Source: Myxococcales bacterium (GTDB lineage: Bacteria > Myxococcota_A > Bradymonadia > Bradymonadales > GCA-2716585). Taken from it: a stretch of DNA of 37,685 nucleotides. Below, piece after piece: positions 6,148 through 15,492 of the stretch (positions are counted from its first letter, which is position 1; every line of letters starts with the position of its first letter). The notes beneath the pieces were generated by a model, which was not told the origin of the DNA, made no database searches, and saw only the letters and a list, made by a program, of their open reading frames with translations. The position numbers and the translations under genes were made by a program. Where the stretch lies: contig PBBL01000037.1 of assembly GCA_002716585.1 (NCBI GenBank), positions 1-37,685 on the forward strand, written 5' to 3'.

Positions 6148-7488
6148 TCAACCCTTGCGACCGATGAGCGGGTAGGAGCCCGTCGGGCGGCGGCGGCTGA
6201 TCATGAAGTCGGGGCCGAGCAGCGCCTCGACCGCCTCGGTGATCGGCTCGCGGAAGCGCCTCGGGAAGCAGAGGCGGGTGATCTCATAGCGATCTCGCCC
6301 GAGGAGGTGTGCGATCTCGGACAGCTCCTCGATCCGGTAGAGGTGGTCGTTTCGCGACACCATGATCGGCCGCGAGGTGGAGGAGGTGTCGGGCACGTAG
6401 GGCTTGTAGGGGGTGTCCTCCGCGCGATCCACCATCACGTGATAGGCGGGGTCGCCCCCTCGCCGACGGACCACGTCACAGGCGGCCTCGATCGCTTCGC
6501 TGATGCGGTCTTCGTCGGTCGTCGCCAGGTCCAGGGTCTTGTACAGGCGTCGGTTCAGCAGGCCGTGGCACAGCTCCACGAGCACCGGGTCGGAGGCCTG
6601 GGTCCAGGCCTTGAGGGCGACCCAGACGTCGGTGTCGTCGAGGCTGGTGTAGGCGTGGCTCGACATCGCCTCCTGGCGCAGGAGGCTGGCCAGCGCGGGG
6701 TTGATGATGGGGAGGCTGGCGCCGTCGCGCAGCAGCTCGGCGGCGCGCCCCAGCGCGGCTTCGAGCATCTTCTCGGCGGCGCGCACCGCCTTGTGGAGGT
6801 AGACCTGCTTGAACATGTGAAACCGCGCCAGCAGGTACCCCTCGACCGCCTCGGTGGCGCGGCCGCTGATCACGAGGTGCTCGGGCCTGGCCTCCAACAT
6901 GCTCATGATCCGCTCCAGATCGTAGACCCCGATCCGGACCCCGGTGGCCATCCCGTCGCGCAGGATGTAGTCGAGGCGATCGGCGTCCAGCTGGCTTGAG
7001 ACGATGTCGGTGCGGAAGCTGCGCGGCTGATCGTGGTGGATCAACGCCGCGACCTGCTCGGGGAAGGTGGAGTCCACGGCGCGCAGCGCCTGGTTCACCT
7101 CGGAGTCGGGGTCGCATATGATCTGGCGGCTGAGCGCCTCGTGCTCGATCCCGGCGATCTTCTCCATCGCGTGGCTGAACGGGCCGTGGCCGATGTCGTG
7201 AAGCAGCGCCCCGGCGACGGTCAGCATCTTCTCCTCGTCGCTGAGCGCCGTGCGGTGGCCGATCTGCTCCAGCATCCGCCCCGAGATGTGGGTCACCCCC
7301 AGCGAGTGGGCGAAGCGGCTGTGCTCGGCGCCGTGGTAGACGAACTGGGCCAGGCCGAGCTGCCGGATCCTCCGGAGCCGCTGCACCTCGCGGGTGCGGA
7401 TCAGCGCGAACTGGAGCCGCCCGCAGACGTCGTCGGTGTTGAACGCGATGATGTCATGGACCGGATCTCGGAACAGCTTCGGCTTCAT
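6148..7488 (-). CDS. HD-domain phosphohydrolase (dGTPase/SAMHD1-like)
   Basis: This 446-residue protein belongs to the HD superfamily that includes SAMHD1 and bacterial dNTP triphosphohydrolases. It begins with the family's KLFRDPVHD-I motif. H56 (in AEHSRFAHSLG) and H97-D98 (in LLHDIGHGPFSH) form the metal site, and LDADRLDYILRD near residue 175 supplies the distal Asp region. Length and layout match YwfO-like proteins, which hydrolyse dNTPs in the cytoplasm. The gene starts 9 bases after the end of lipA on the same strand, so the two are probably co-transcribed, although no functional link is obvious. Confidence 0.88.
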   Translation of the reverse strand: MKPKLFRDPVHDIIAFNTDDVCGRLQFALIRTREVQRLRRIRQLGLAQFVYHGAEHSRFAHSLGVTHISGRMLEQIGHRTALSDEEKMLTVAGALLHDIGHGPFSHAMEKIAGIEHEALSRQIICDPDSEVNQALRAVDSTFPEQVAALIHHDQPRSFRTDIVSSQLDADRLDYILRDGMATGVRIGVYDLERIMSMLEARPEHLVISGRATEAVEGYLLARFHMFKQVYLHKAVRAAEKMLEAALGRAAELLRDGASLPIINPALASLLRQEAMSSHAYTSLDDTDVWVALKAWTQASDPVLVELCHGLLNRRLYKTLDLATTDEDRISEAIEAACDVVRRRGGDPAYHVMVDRAEDTPYKPYVPDTSSTSRPIMVSRNDHLYRIEELSEIAHLLGRDRYEITRLCFPRRFREPITEAVEALLGPDFMISRRRPTGSYPLIGRKG

Positions 7489-7497
7489 GGCTTTGTC

Positions 7498-8427
7498 TCA
7501 GTGCGCCGTGTGGCGCTGGACCTGCTCCAGCGCGCGCTTGGCCTCGGCGGCGCCGAAGGAGCTGCGGACGTAGGGTGCGCTCAGCACGAGCGGGAACCCC
7601 AGCTCCTCCCCGGCCTCACGGAGGGCGTCGAAGCGCTCCAGGGTGGCGTAGCTGTCCACGTCGGCGTTGCGCTTGCGCGGCTGCATGTACTGGCCGATCG
7701 TCAGGATATCGACCCCGGCGTCGCGCATGTCGCGCATCACGTCCAGCACCTCCCGGTCCGACTCCCCCAACCCCAGCATGAAGCCGCTCTTGGTCGCCAC
7801 GTCGGGGCGACGCGCCTTGACGCCCGCCAGCACCTGGAGCGAGCGGTCGTACTTCGCCTGGGGTCGGATGGCGCGGTACAGCGACGGCACCGTCTCCATG
7901 TTGTGGTTGAAGATCGCCAGGTCGCAGCGCGCGATCACGTCGAGGCAGTCGTCGCGGGCGTGGAAGTCGGGGGTGAGGATCTCGACGGTGGTGCTCGGGG
8001 AGCGCTCACGGATGGCGTCCACCACCGCCTTGAAGTGACCGGCGCCCTCATCGGGGAGGTCGTCGCGGGCGACGCTCGTGATCACCACGTGGGACAGCCC
8101 CAGCGCCTGCGCGGCGGCGGCGAGCCGCCGCGGCTCCTCCGGGTCGGGCGGCTCGCCGCGGCCCGTGGGGATGGCGCAGAACGCGCACGAGCGCGTGCAG
8201 TGCTTGCCCAGGATCATGAAGGTCGCCTCGCGGCGGCTGAAGCACTCGCTGATGTTGGGGCAGCGCGCGTCCTCGCAGACCGTGCGCAGCTTTTGAGCCC
8301 GGAGCAGGCGCTTGATGTCGTGCACCTCCTCCGTGAACTGAAGCCGCTTCATGGGCCAGGGGGGCCTGGCGACGGTCGCGCGCCTCTCGCGCTTGGCGTC
8401 AGGAGGGGTCGGGGGCTTGTGATCCAT
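7498..8427 (-). CDS. lipA: Lipoyl synthase LipA
   Basis: This 309-residue radical SAM enzyme inserts two sulfurs into octanoyl-lipoyl domains to make lipoate. Both clusters are visible: the auxiliary cluster cysteines C51-x4-C56-x5-C62 and the radical SAM motif C77-x3-C81-x2-C84. The GRGEPPDP, VITSVARDDL, NHNMETV, KSGFMLGLGE and QYMQPRK segments are diagnostic. The C-terminal RSSF motif supplies the Ser ligand. The frame extends upstream to 8514, but the first 29 residues lack family similarity, so the ATG at 8427 (MDHKPP) is preferred. No LipB is seen nearby. The gene is followed closely by the HD-domain gene. Confidence 0.96.
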   Translation of the reverse strand: MDHKPPTPPDAKRERRATVARPPWPMKRLQFTEEVHDIKRLLRAQKLRTVCEDARCPNISECFSRREATFMILGKHCTRSCAFCAIPTGRGEPPDPEEPRRLAAAAQALGLSHVVITSVARDDLPDEGAGHFKAVVDAIRERSPSTTVEILTPDFHARDDCLDVIARCDLAIFNHNMETVPSLYRAIRPQAKYDRSLQVLAGVKARRPDVATKSGFMLGLGESDREVLDVMRDMRDAGVDILTIGQYMQPRKRNADVDSYATLERFDALREAGEELGFPLVLSAPYVRSSFGAAEAKRALEQVQRHTAH

Positions 8428-8510
8428 GGGGCTCTCGCGTTCGGGTCGCGCAGGTTGGTGCAGATCGCTCCCGCGATGTGCTTGATTCTTCGCACTCACG
8501 GCCGCCCATG

Positions 8511-10208
8511 TCAATCATGCCCGCCGGATGGGTCGGGGCGCGGCGCCTTGAGCACAGGGCAGCCGCGCCGCGCTGGCGCGGCGGGTGGGGAGGGGTCGCG
8601 GTCGTCCAACCCTTCGAGCAGCGGCGCGATCGCCGCGACCCACTCCGGCTTCCAGCGCAGCGACCCCGCGTCGCGCGCCGACGCGGCCCACCGCAGCGCC
8701 TCGCGGGCGGCGGTCACGCGCTGAGGTGGGCGCTTCGGGTGGGTGCTCAGGAAGAGGGCCAGGTTGTGCCGGGCGCGGCCAGGCTCCGGCCCGAAGCGCA
8801 GCGCTTCGACCATGACGCACTCAGCCTGGTCGAGGTCGCCCGCCTGAACCAGCGCCACCGCGACGTTGCTGAGGTGCTGCGGGTGGTAGCCGCGCGCGAA
8901 CGCCTCCTGGTAGGCCGCGACCGCCTCGGGGTGGCGCCCCTCAAAGCGGTACCCCTGCGCCAGCGTCAGCCAGGGCCACGCCTGGTCGGGCCACGCCTCG
9001 GTGACGGGCACCCAGAGGTGCTCGTGGTCCTGCCAGCGCGAGGTCTGCTGCCAGCCGAGCCACGACGCGCCCAGGATGGCGGCGACCGCGACCGCCGCGG
9101 CGGCGCGGGCGGCGGTCGTCGCGTCGGGGCGGCGCTCCATGAGCGTGTCCGCGAGGCCGGTCGCGGCGATCGCGAGCCCGGCCAGCGGGAGGTAGAGGTA
9201 GCTGTCGGCGATGAAGCGGTTGAAGGGGATCAGGTTGCTCACGGGCAGGTAGCTGGCGACGGCGAGCCCGAGCCCCAGCGCGACGGCGCGGTGGCGCCGC
9301 CCGAACCAGAGCGCGGCCCCGATGAGGGGCAGCGCGAGGAGGCCAGCGAGCCAGCGCGGGTCGTCGGTGGAGGCGCGGTCCATGAGGTAGGTCGGGTGCA
9401 GGTCGGTCGGCCACAGCAGGTGCTGGAGCTGTACGCCGAGGGCCAGCAGAGGGCTGCCCTGCGCCGTCTCCACGTCGTCGAACGCGAGCACGCGCCGCGC
9501 GATCAGGGTCATGGCCGCGAGCGCCGCGCCGACGCCGAGCGCCACCACGGCCGACTCCCCGAGGGGGCGGCGGCGCTCGGCGGGGACGGCGGCGAGCATC
9601 CCGAGCCAGGCGAGCCCGAGGGGCAGGGTCTGGGGCTTGGTGAGCATCGCCAGCGTGGCCAGACCAATGGCCGCGAGCGGGAGCCGCGGTCTGTCAGGTT
9701 CGCGGTCGAGCCACGTCAAGAGGCTCCAGGTCGCGCCGAGGGCCAGCGCCGCGGAGAGCAGATCCTTGAGCCCGGTCGCCCAGGCGACGGGCTCCGCGAC
9801 CAGCGGGTGGGCGGCGAAGAGGGCGGCGGCGAGCGCGGCGGCGACGAGGCGGCCCGTGAGGCGGTGGGCGAGCAGGAAGGTCAGCGTGACGACCGCGCCG
9901 TGCGTGAGGACGTTGGTGAGGTGGAACAGCCAGGGATCCAGGCCCGAGAGGGCGGCGAGCGCGGCCTGGGTGAGGATCAGCGCCGGGACGCTGTAGCCCA
10001 TGTTGGGCGTCAGGAGCAGGTCGATGAGCGCGACGCTGCCCGGCTCGACGATGAGGCGGTTGCGGAGGATGTGGGTGACGTCGTCCCAGTCGAGGAAGGG
10101 GAAGGCGACCGTCCGCGCGTAGAGCGCTCCGACGAGGAGCGCGAGCCCCAGGCTCGCCAGGAGGGCGGCGCGGCGCGGCTGGGCCGGTGGGGTGGGGGTG
10201 TCGTTCAT
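8511..10208 (-). CDS. TMTC-like GT-C glycosyltransferase with C-terminal TPR repeats
   Basis: This 565-residue protein has about ten hydrophobic segments over its first 380 residues, followed by a soluble domain with TPR-like repeats (YRFEGRHPEAVAAYQEAFARG and similar). The N-terminal PFLDWDD acidic motif after the first membrane helix and the PVSNLIPFNRFIADSYLYLP segment resemble TMTC-type O-mannosyltransferases and related bacterial membrane glycosyltransferases, which use lipid-linked sugars to modify exported proteins. The frame is open to 10649, but the upstream part is not protein-like; ATG 10208 precedes the first membrane helix. It is divergent from the gene at 10372. The substrate is unknown; the many Thr/Ser-rich surface proteins in this window are possible targets, which is speculation. 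Confidence 0.82.
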   Translation of the reverse strand: MNDTPTPPAQPRRAALLASLGLALLVGALYARTVAFPFLDWDDVTHILRNRLIVEPGSVALIDLLLTPNMGYSVPALILTQAALAALSGLDPWLFHLTNVLTHGAVVTLTFLLAHRLTGRLVAAALAAALFAAHPLVAEPVAWATGLKDLLSAALALGATWSLLTWLDREPDRPRLPLAAIGLATLAMLTKPQTLPLGLAWLGMLAAVPAERRRPLGESAVVALGVGAALAAMTLIARRVLAFDDVETAQGSPLLALGVQLQHLLWPTDLHPTYLMDRASTDDPRWLAGLLALPLIGAALWFGRRHRAVALGLGLAVASYLPVSNLIPFNRFIADSYLYLPLAGLAIAATGLADTLMERRPDATTAARAAAAVAVAAILGASWLGWQQTSRWQDHEHLWVPVTEAWPDQAWPWLTLAQGYRFEGRHPEAVAAYQEAFARGYHPQHLSNVAVALVQAGDLDQAECVMVEALRFGPEPGRARHNLALFLSTHPKRPPQRVTAAREALRWAASARDAGSLRWKPEWVAAIAPLLEGLDDRDPSPPAAPARRGCPVLKAPRPDPSGGHD

Positions 10209-10371
10209 CGGCTGTCTGTCCCGGCGACCTGGGCGATCCCCGACGGGGACCAGTGGACTCGACCGGATCGTTGTATTATCTCTTGTGGCTCGGCGCCAGT
10301 GATGCCGCCGAATACTCTGCCGCCCGGATGGGTTGTCGTGGTGCGGAGACAGCCTGTCGAATGAGGCCTGG

Positions 10372-12228
10372 ATGCCAACAACGCGCGCAACAACAACCTG
10401 GAGCTGGCTCGCGCTCGCCCTCGCGCTCACGGTCGGGTGGAGCGGGCGCGCCGACGGGCACGACATCCGCGTCGGGACGCGCACGGATCTGACGGCCAAC
10501 GTGCGGGCGGCGGGGACCCTCGTCACGGTGGACGGGTTCCTGCGCGACAACCTGGGCCAGGGGATCGAGGGGGAGGCGATCAAGATCGACTTCGCCAAGG
10601 CGGTGGACGCGACGGGGCCGATCGCCCGGGATCTGCGGACGGACCGCACGGGCCGCTTCTATGTGACGCTCACCCTGCCCCCGGGGCGCTACGACGGCAC
10701 GATCCGCTACAGCGGCCGCGAGTTCTATTACGCCCCGGTGGAGCGGCGCCTCGACCCGGTGACCACGCGCCGTGGGGAGCTGGAGTTGACGATCCGCGCC
10801 CCGGCGCTGGCGCTGCGCGCCAACGAGCGGGTGCGGGTGGCGGTCGCGGCGACCTCAGCCGCCCAGCCTGTGCCCGGGCTTCAGCTGTCGGTCTACGTCA
10901 GCGGGAGTTTGCTGAAGCTGCCGCGGACCGAGGAGGACGGGACGGTCATCTTCCCGCTTGAGCTGAGCGAGCTGCCCGGCTCGACGGCGCAGATCGTGGT
11001 GCAGTTCGACGGAGACGAGCGCTTCGAGGCCGACCGCAAGGTCGAGGTGGTGCGGATCCTGGACGCGCCGACGCTCAGCAGCGACGCGAGGGCGATCCGG
11101 GCGAGGTTGCAGCGCGGGGTGGCGGTGTCAGGGGTCCTGGGCGATCGGGCCGGGGGGGTGACGGCGCAGGAGATCGACGTCATCCTGTCGCAGGGCGGCG
11201 AGGAGCTGGAGCGCTTCCGGGCGAGGACGGATGAGGAGGGGAAGTACGGCCTCTTTATCAGCGAGGATCGCTACGAGGCGGGCGAGCTGACGGTCCAGAG
11301 CCAGGTGGTGTTGCCGGGTGGGTCGCTCCTGGAGGCGACGCCGCTGACGCTGGAGGTGGAGAAGACGGGGTTGACCGGGCTGCCCTGGCTGCTCGTGTCG
11401 CTGCTTGGGGTGTTCGGCGCCGTGCTTGGGGTGAACGCGCTGCGCGACTGGTGGGGCGCCCGCGAGGAGCGGCCCGAGAAGGCGAAGAAGCCCCGGGTGT
11501 CGCCGCAGCGGGCGCGGCGGCCGTCGATCGTCGCGGTGGAGCGCGCCGAGATCCCCTCGGAGGTCCCCGAGGGGGCGACCCGGATCGCCGGGGTGCTCTG
11601 GGACCGTCAGCGCCGGGAGCCGCTGCGCGAGGGCGAGGTCGCGATTTTGACGACGCAGGAGGAGGGGCAGCCCGCGGTCATCCCGGCGACCCCCATCGAC
11701 GCGGACGGCGCGTTCTCGTTTGGCCCGCTGTCGCCGGGGGCCTACGTGCTGCGGGCGACCGCGCGAGGGTTCGTGAGCGCCTCCTACCGGTTCACCATCC
11801 CGCACTCGGGCGAGCTGCGCTACTTCCGGTTCCCGCTGACCCCGGTGCGGGTCGTGGTGCGCGACCTCTACGCCGAGCTGAGCGACGAGCTGCTGGAGGC
11901 GGACGAGGGGGCCTGGGGTCGGCTGACGCCGCGGGAGGTCTCGGAGCGGCTGCTGGAGGCGGTCGAGTCGATCCTGAGCGAGGAGGAGGAGCGCGAGGAG
12001 GTGGTGCAGGAGGGGCTCAAGGCGTTCCGGGCGTTGTTGGGGCGCGTGCTCGACGCGGAGCGCGGCGACGGCCCGGCGCTGTCGAGCGACGAGGTGGTCA
12101 AGGCGTTCGTGACGCTGACGGAGGAGGTCTACTACAGCCAGCGCCTCCACGATGAGGAGATCATCACGGTGGCGGAGCGGCTGGCGAGCCGGGTGCGGGA
12201 GCACGTCGAGGAGTGGAGGGGGCGATGA
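10372..12228 (+). CDS. Exported/membrane protein with Ig-like and carboxypeptidase-regulatory-like domains
   Basis: This 618-residue protein has an N-terminal signal peptide (to about residue 28). Several beta-sandwich repeats follow (about 30-330), with elements such as TDRTGRFYVTLTLPPGRYDGTI and DEEGKYGLFIS typical of carboxypeptidase-regulatory or Big-type domains. A membrane segment at about 336-355 leads into a charged cytoplasmic part. Another beta domain with DADGAFSFGPLSPGAYVLRA follows, then an acidic helical end with LTPREVSERLLEAV. That last region is reminiscent of DUF4129 domains in MoxR operons, but I cannot confirm it. ATG 10372 follows GAGG at good spacing. Its TGA overlaps the ATG of the next gene (ATGA), so it belongs to the MoxR operon. 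Confidence 0.8.
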   Translation: MPTTRATTTWSWLALALALTVGWSGRADGHDIRVGTRTDLTANVRAAGTLVTVDGFLRDNLGQGIEGEAIKIDFAKAVDATGPIARDLRTDRTGRFYVTLTLPPGRYDGTIRYSGREFYYAPVERRLDPVTTRRGELELTIRAPALALRANERVRVAVAATSAAQPVPGLQLSVYVSGSLLKLPRTEEDGTVIFPLELSELPGSTAQIVVQFDGDERFEADRKVEVVRILDAPTLSSDARAIRARLQRGVAVSGVLGDRAGGVTAQEIDVILSQGGEELERFRARTDEEGKYGLFISEDRYEAGELTVQSQVVLPGGSLLEATPLTLEVEKTGLTGLPWLLVSLLGVFGAVLGVNALRDWWGAREERPEKAKKPRVSPQRARRPSIVAVERAEIPSEVPEGATRIAGVLWDRQRREPLREGEVAILTTQEEGQPAVIPATPIDADGAFSFGPLSPGAYVLRATARGFVSASYRFTIPHSGELRYFRFPLTPVRVVVRDLYAELSDELLEADEGAWGRLTPREVSERLLEAVESILSEEEEREEVVQEGLKAFRALLGRVLDAERGDGPALSSDEVVKAFVTLTEEVYYSQRLHDEEIITVAERLASRVREHVEEWRGR

Positions 12229-13622
12229 CGAGGATCGCGGCGATGGCGCTGTGGGTCGCCCTGGTGATCGCGGCGCACCCGGCGGCGTCCCAGGAGCCCG
12301 GGTTGACGGGCGGTGACTTCGCGATGGGCAACGCGGAGTGGAACGGGATGTCGCGGCTGCTGCGGCTGTCGGCGGAGCGGGGGCACCCGATCGAGGTGTC
12401 CACGAGCGTGGATCTGAACGAGCTGACCCCGGAGGATCGGCTGATCATCGTCTACCCGACGCAGGAGCTGCCGACGCAGGACCTGTCGAGCTTCGTGATC
12501 GACGGCGGCAAGGTGTTGCTGGCGGACGACTTCGGGGCGTCGGAGGGGTTCCTGGAGCGTCTGGGGATCAAGCGGTTCCGTGCGGCGTCGGTGCAGCACC
12601 GCGAGTTCTTCCTGAGCAGGCCAGGGCTGCCCATGTTCAAGCCGGGGGGCAAGCACCCGCTGCTCACCGGGGTGAAGTCGGTGGTGGCCAACCACCCGGC
12701 GGCGCTGTCCACCCGGGGCGGGGCGATCCTGCCCTTCCTGGACGAGGCCTACGGGCTGGTCTACGACATGCGCCTGGCGGAGGGGAAGGTGATCGTGCTG
12801 GGGGACTCGAGCCTGCTGATCAACCACATGCTCGAAGTGCGCGACAACCGCCAGTTTGTCTCGAACGCCATCGACTACCTGTGTCGGGGGGTCGAGGAGG
12901 ACTGCTCGCCGATCCTGCTGGTGGGCGAGTTCACGCTGTCGGGCAGCTACACGCCGACCCGGTCGCCGGACGAGGACGTGTCGGGGTGGCTGGGCGGGGC
13001 GCTGGATCAGCTCAACGAGGCGTTGGAGCAGCTGGACGACTACGTGCCGCCCCACAACGCGGTGTACTACGCGTCGCTGCTGTTGATGGGGGGTGTGGTG
13101 GTGTTCCTGCTGACGATCTTCCCGGTGCGGCGCGCGAGCGACGTGGAGCCCGACGTGGGGCCGCCGCCGGGGGTGGCGCCGCTGTCGGAGTTCGAGTGGA
13201 ACCTCCAGCGGTTCGAGCGGCTGGGGCACCAGGCGAACTACGCGCTGCCGGTGGCGATCCTCAAGAGCGAGTTCGAGCGGCTGTTCTTTCAGGAGATGGC
13301 CCCCGGAGAGCCGGTGCCGCCGGTGGCGGACTCGGCGAGGTGGGCCTTCTTGAGGCGGCTGGCGAAGCGGTACGTGGATCGGGTGGCGCCCGAGGACAAC
13401 TCCGCCGGGAACAAGGTCAAGCTCTACAAGCAGACCTTGACGCTCCTGACGACCTTCTCCAAGCTACCGCCGCGGCACCGGCTGTTCCTCGACAGCGAGG
13501 CCTCCTTCAGCGAACGTGACATGATGAGGATCCACGACCAGTGTCGGGAGATCCTCGGCAACCTTGGATTGGGAGAGGACTATGAGCGACGGATCCGCCG
13601 GGGGCGCCCGGGCAGGAAGTGA
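12225..13622 (+). CDS. DUF4350-like membrane protein of the MoxR operon
   Basis: This 465-residue protein has a signal peptide (cleavage near ASQ, residue 23). It has a Rossmann-like extracytoplasmic domain with LSSFVIDGGKVLLADDFG and GKVIVLGDSSLLIN, a single membrane helix near residues 279-301, and a cytoplasmic helical tail. The GG[K/R]-VLLADD pattern is characteristic of DUF4350-type proteins, which accompany MoxR ATPases in many bacteria and adopt a class I glutamine-amidotransferase-like fold. ATG 12225 follows GGAGGGGG and overlaps the previous stop. The 3' end overlaps the MoxR gene by 41 bases in another frame, so the MoxR ribosome site (GGGAGAGGA, 13571-13579) lies inside this gene. 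It likely works with the ATPase as its membrane partner. Confidence 0.82.
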   Translation: MTRIAAMALWVALVIAAHPAASQEPGLTGGDFAMGNAEWNGMSRLLRLSAERGHPIEVSTSVDLNELTPEDRLIIVYPTQELPTQDLSSFVIDGGKVLLADDFGASEGFLERLGIKRFRAASVQHREFFLSRPGLPMFKPGGKHPLLTGVKSVVANHPAALSTRGGAILPFLDEAYGLVYDMRLAEGKVIVLGDSSLLINHMLEVRDNRQFVSNAIDYLCRGVEEDCSPILLVGEFTLSGSYTPTRSPDEDVSGWLGGALDQLNEALEQLDDYVPPHNAVYYASLLLMGGVVVFLLTIFPVRRASDVEPDVGPPPGVAPLSEFEWNLQRFERLGHQANYALPVAILKSEFERLFFQEMAPGEPVPPVADSARWAFLRRLAKRYVDRVAPEDNSAGNKVKLYKQTLTLLTTFSKLPPRHRLFLDSEASFSERDMMRIHDQCREILGNLGLGEDYERRIRRGRPGRK

Positions 13623-14571
13623 CATCGACCCTCAGCTGCTCGAGCGGGTGCTTCGCCTGGTCAAGGCGATCTCCCACGAGGTGCGCAAGGTCTACGTGGG
13701 TCCGGACCCGATCATCGAGGCGCTGCTCGTGGCGCTGCTCTCCAAGGGCCACATCCTGCTTGAGGGGGTGCCGGGGATCGCGAAGACGACGCTGGTCAAG
13801 ACCTTCGCTCAGGTGCTCGACGTCAGCTACCGCCGCATCCAGTTCACGCCCGACCTGCTGCCGAGCGACATCACCGGGACCTACATCCTCGACATGCGCG
13901 ACAACACCTTCGTGCTCCGCAAGGGGCCGCTGTTCGCCAATGTCGTCCTCGGCGACGAGATCAACCGGGCGCCCGCCAAGACGCAGTCGGCGCTGCTGGA
14001 GGCGATGCAGGAGGGCCAGGTGACGATCGAGGGGACGACCGAGGAGCTGTCCGACCCCTTCCTCGTGCTCGCCACCCAGAACCCTGTAGAGCAGGAGGGG
14101 GTCTACATGCTCCCGGAGGCGCAGCTGGACCGCTTCCTGATCAAGCTGATCATGGGCTACCCCAGCTTCGAGGACGAGCTGGAGGTGATGCGGACCCACG
14201 ACCGCCCCCCGGAGAAGGCGACCCCGATCCTGAGCGGCGGCGACATCCTGGAGCTGTCCCGGCTCGCCAGCCGCGTGCACATGGATGAGGAGCTGTTCGC
14301 CTACATCGTGCGCCTGGCGCAGTACACCCGCAACCACCCCCAGGCCGACCTGGGGGCGTCGCCGCGGGCGGCCATCGCGCTGATGAAGGCCGCCAAGTCC
14401 CGGGCGCTGCTCCGGGGCCGCGACTACGTCCTCCCGGACGACATCCGCGCCCTCGCCCCGTTGGTGCTGGCGCACCGGATCATCCTGTCGCCCGAGGCGG
14501 AGCTGAACGGTTACACGGGCCACGACGTGGTCAGCCAGGCGATCGAGAACACCCGCTATGGGCGGACTTGA
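13582..14571 (+). CDS. MoxR-family AAA+ ATPase
   Basis: This 329-residue cytoplasmic AAA+ chaperone-like ATPase has Walker A GVPGIAKT at residues 62-69. The Walker B region VVLGDEINRAPAKTQSALLEAM (121-142), sensor 1 ATQNPVEQEG (about 164-173) and LPEAQLDRF (177-185) are all intact. MoxR proteins remodel or activate VWA-domain partners, as in RavA-ViaA and MoxR with methanol dehydrogenase. ATG 13582 has a strong ribosome site. The usual next gene, a DUF58 protein, is absent; the next genes on this strand are a lipoprotein, a universal stress protein, a Tat substrate and a VWA-like protein. The likely partners are the DUF4350 protein and the VWA-like protein at 17202. Confidence 0.95.
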   Translation: MSDGSAGGARAGSDIDPQLLERVLRLVKAISHEVRKVYVGPDPIIEALLVALLSKGHILLEGVPGIAKTTLVKTFAQVLDVSYRRIQFTPDLLPSDITGTYILDMRDNTFVLRKGPLFANVVLGDEINRAPAKTQSALLEAMQEGQVTIEGTTEELSDPFLVLATQNPVEQEGVYMLPEAQLDRFLIKLIMGYPSFEDELEVMRTHDRPPEKATPILSGGDILELSRLASRVHMDEELFAYIVRLAQYTRNHPQADLGASPRAAIALMKAAKSRALLRGRDYVLPDDIRALAPLVLAHRIILSPEAELNGYTGHDVVSQAIENTRYGRT

Positions 14572-14649
14572 AAGCCGGGCGCGCAGCGCCGATAGTGAAG
14601 GTCAAGGGGCCGCGCCGCGTTGCGCGCCCCAACCGGGAGATCAGACACC

Positions 14650-15234
14650 ATGAAGACCCTCTCCAGAGCGCTCCTGGCGCTGGCCCTCCTCGGCTCCTCG
14701 GTCGCGGCGGGTTGCGCCACCGGCGCAGGCGAAGACGACGAGTTGAGCGGGCCTCGCCCCGAGCGGGCGAGGTACAAGAACCTCAGCCGGTCGGGGCGCG
14801 ACGTCGCGGAGCACGACCTCAACCGCGACACGGAGCCCGACCAGTGGGCGATCTCGGCCGGTGGGCGCCTCCTGCGCGAGGAGCGCGACATGAACTTCGA
14901 CGGCGCCGTCGATGTCTACCTGCACTACTGCCCCAGCGGCGATCTCCTTGAGGAGGAGATGGATCTCGACGTCGATGGCCTGATTGACGTCGTCAACATC
15001 TACCGCAGCGGCGTCCTGGTGCGGAAGGAGATGTCGATCGACTTCCGGGGGCAGTTCTCGGTCGTCAAGTACTACGCCACCGACGGCACCCTGTCGCGCA
15101 TCGAGCGTGACAGCAACGAGGACGGCAAGGTCGACACCTGGGAGTACTTCCAGGACAACAAGCTGATCCGCGTCGGTCGCGACGTCGACCGCGACGGCTC
15201 CCCGGATGTCTTCAAGGACGCCACGGGGGGCTGA
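14650..15234 (+). CDS. Lipoprotein with repeated DxNxDGxxD calcium-type loops
   Basis: This 194-residue predicted lipoprotein has a signal peptide ending in lipobox VAAGC (C22). The mature part contains about five short Asp-rich motifs spaced about 25-35 residues apart: DLNRDTEPD, DMNFDGAVD, DLDVDGLID, DSNEDGKVD and DVDRDGSPD. Each is followed by a short strand such as VYLHYC or TWEYF. Such loops resemble EF-hand/dockerin or thrombospondin type 3 calcium sites. No enzyme domain is visible. ATG 14650 follows GGGAG ten bases upstream. It lies 78 bases after moxR on the same strand, so co-expression is possible. The enclosing protein family was not recognised. Confidence 0.78.
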   Translation: MKTLSRALLALALLGSSVAAGCATGAGEDDELSGPRPERARYKNLSRSGRDVAEHDLNRDTEPDQWAISAGGRLLREERDMNFDGAVDVYLHYCPSGDLLEEEMDLDVDGLIDVVNIYRSGVLVRKEMSIDFRGQFSVVKYYATDGTLSRIERDSNEDGKVDTWEYFQDNKLIRVGRDVDRDGSPDVFKDATGG

Positions 15235-15492
15235 GCCGCTCCAGTTCGATCCACACGAGCTTGACGCCGCTTCAGCGGAGGTGCCGCGCGCCTCGGGTGA
15301 GGGTTCGGGCGAGAATCGCGGGTTTGGGGACACTTGTGTCCTGTTTCGACCTGTGTTACGGCTCGCTGGCTTGGAACGCGCGCATGACGGCGCCGTTCCT
15401 GCGGCCTCCAACCCACGCGCGTGTTCATGTCACCCCGGGCGCGACCGTCGCGGTCCTGTCCGGGTGCTGCCGCGTTGGACGTGACGGATCCG
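15235..15492. other. Intergenic region with operator-like palindrome
   Basis: These 258 bases contain no convincing gene. A short palindrome GGACAC-TT-GTGTCC (15328-15341) is the only clear structure. It lies about 150 bases before the universal stress protein start. No strong -35/-10 pair was found, so its role as an operator is only a suggestion. Confidence 0.35.

Noticed and set aside
10254..10279. Promoter TGGACT...TATTAT before the MoxR operon
   Set aside because: Spacer is only 14 bases; the -10 alone is plausible but unsupported.
8478..10364. 628-codon open frame on the plus strand opposite the TMTC-like gene
   Set aside because: Repeated Arg/Gly/Glu strings typical of an antisense frame; the minus strand has membrane helices and TPR repeats.
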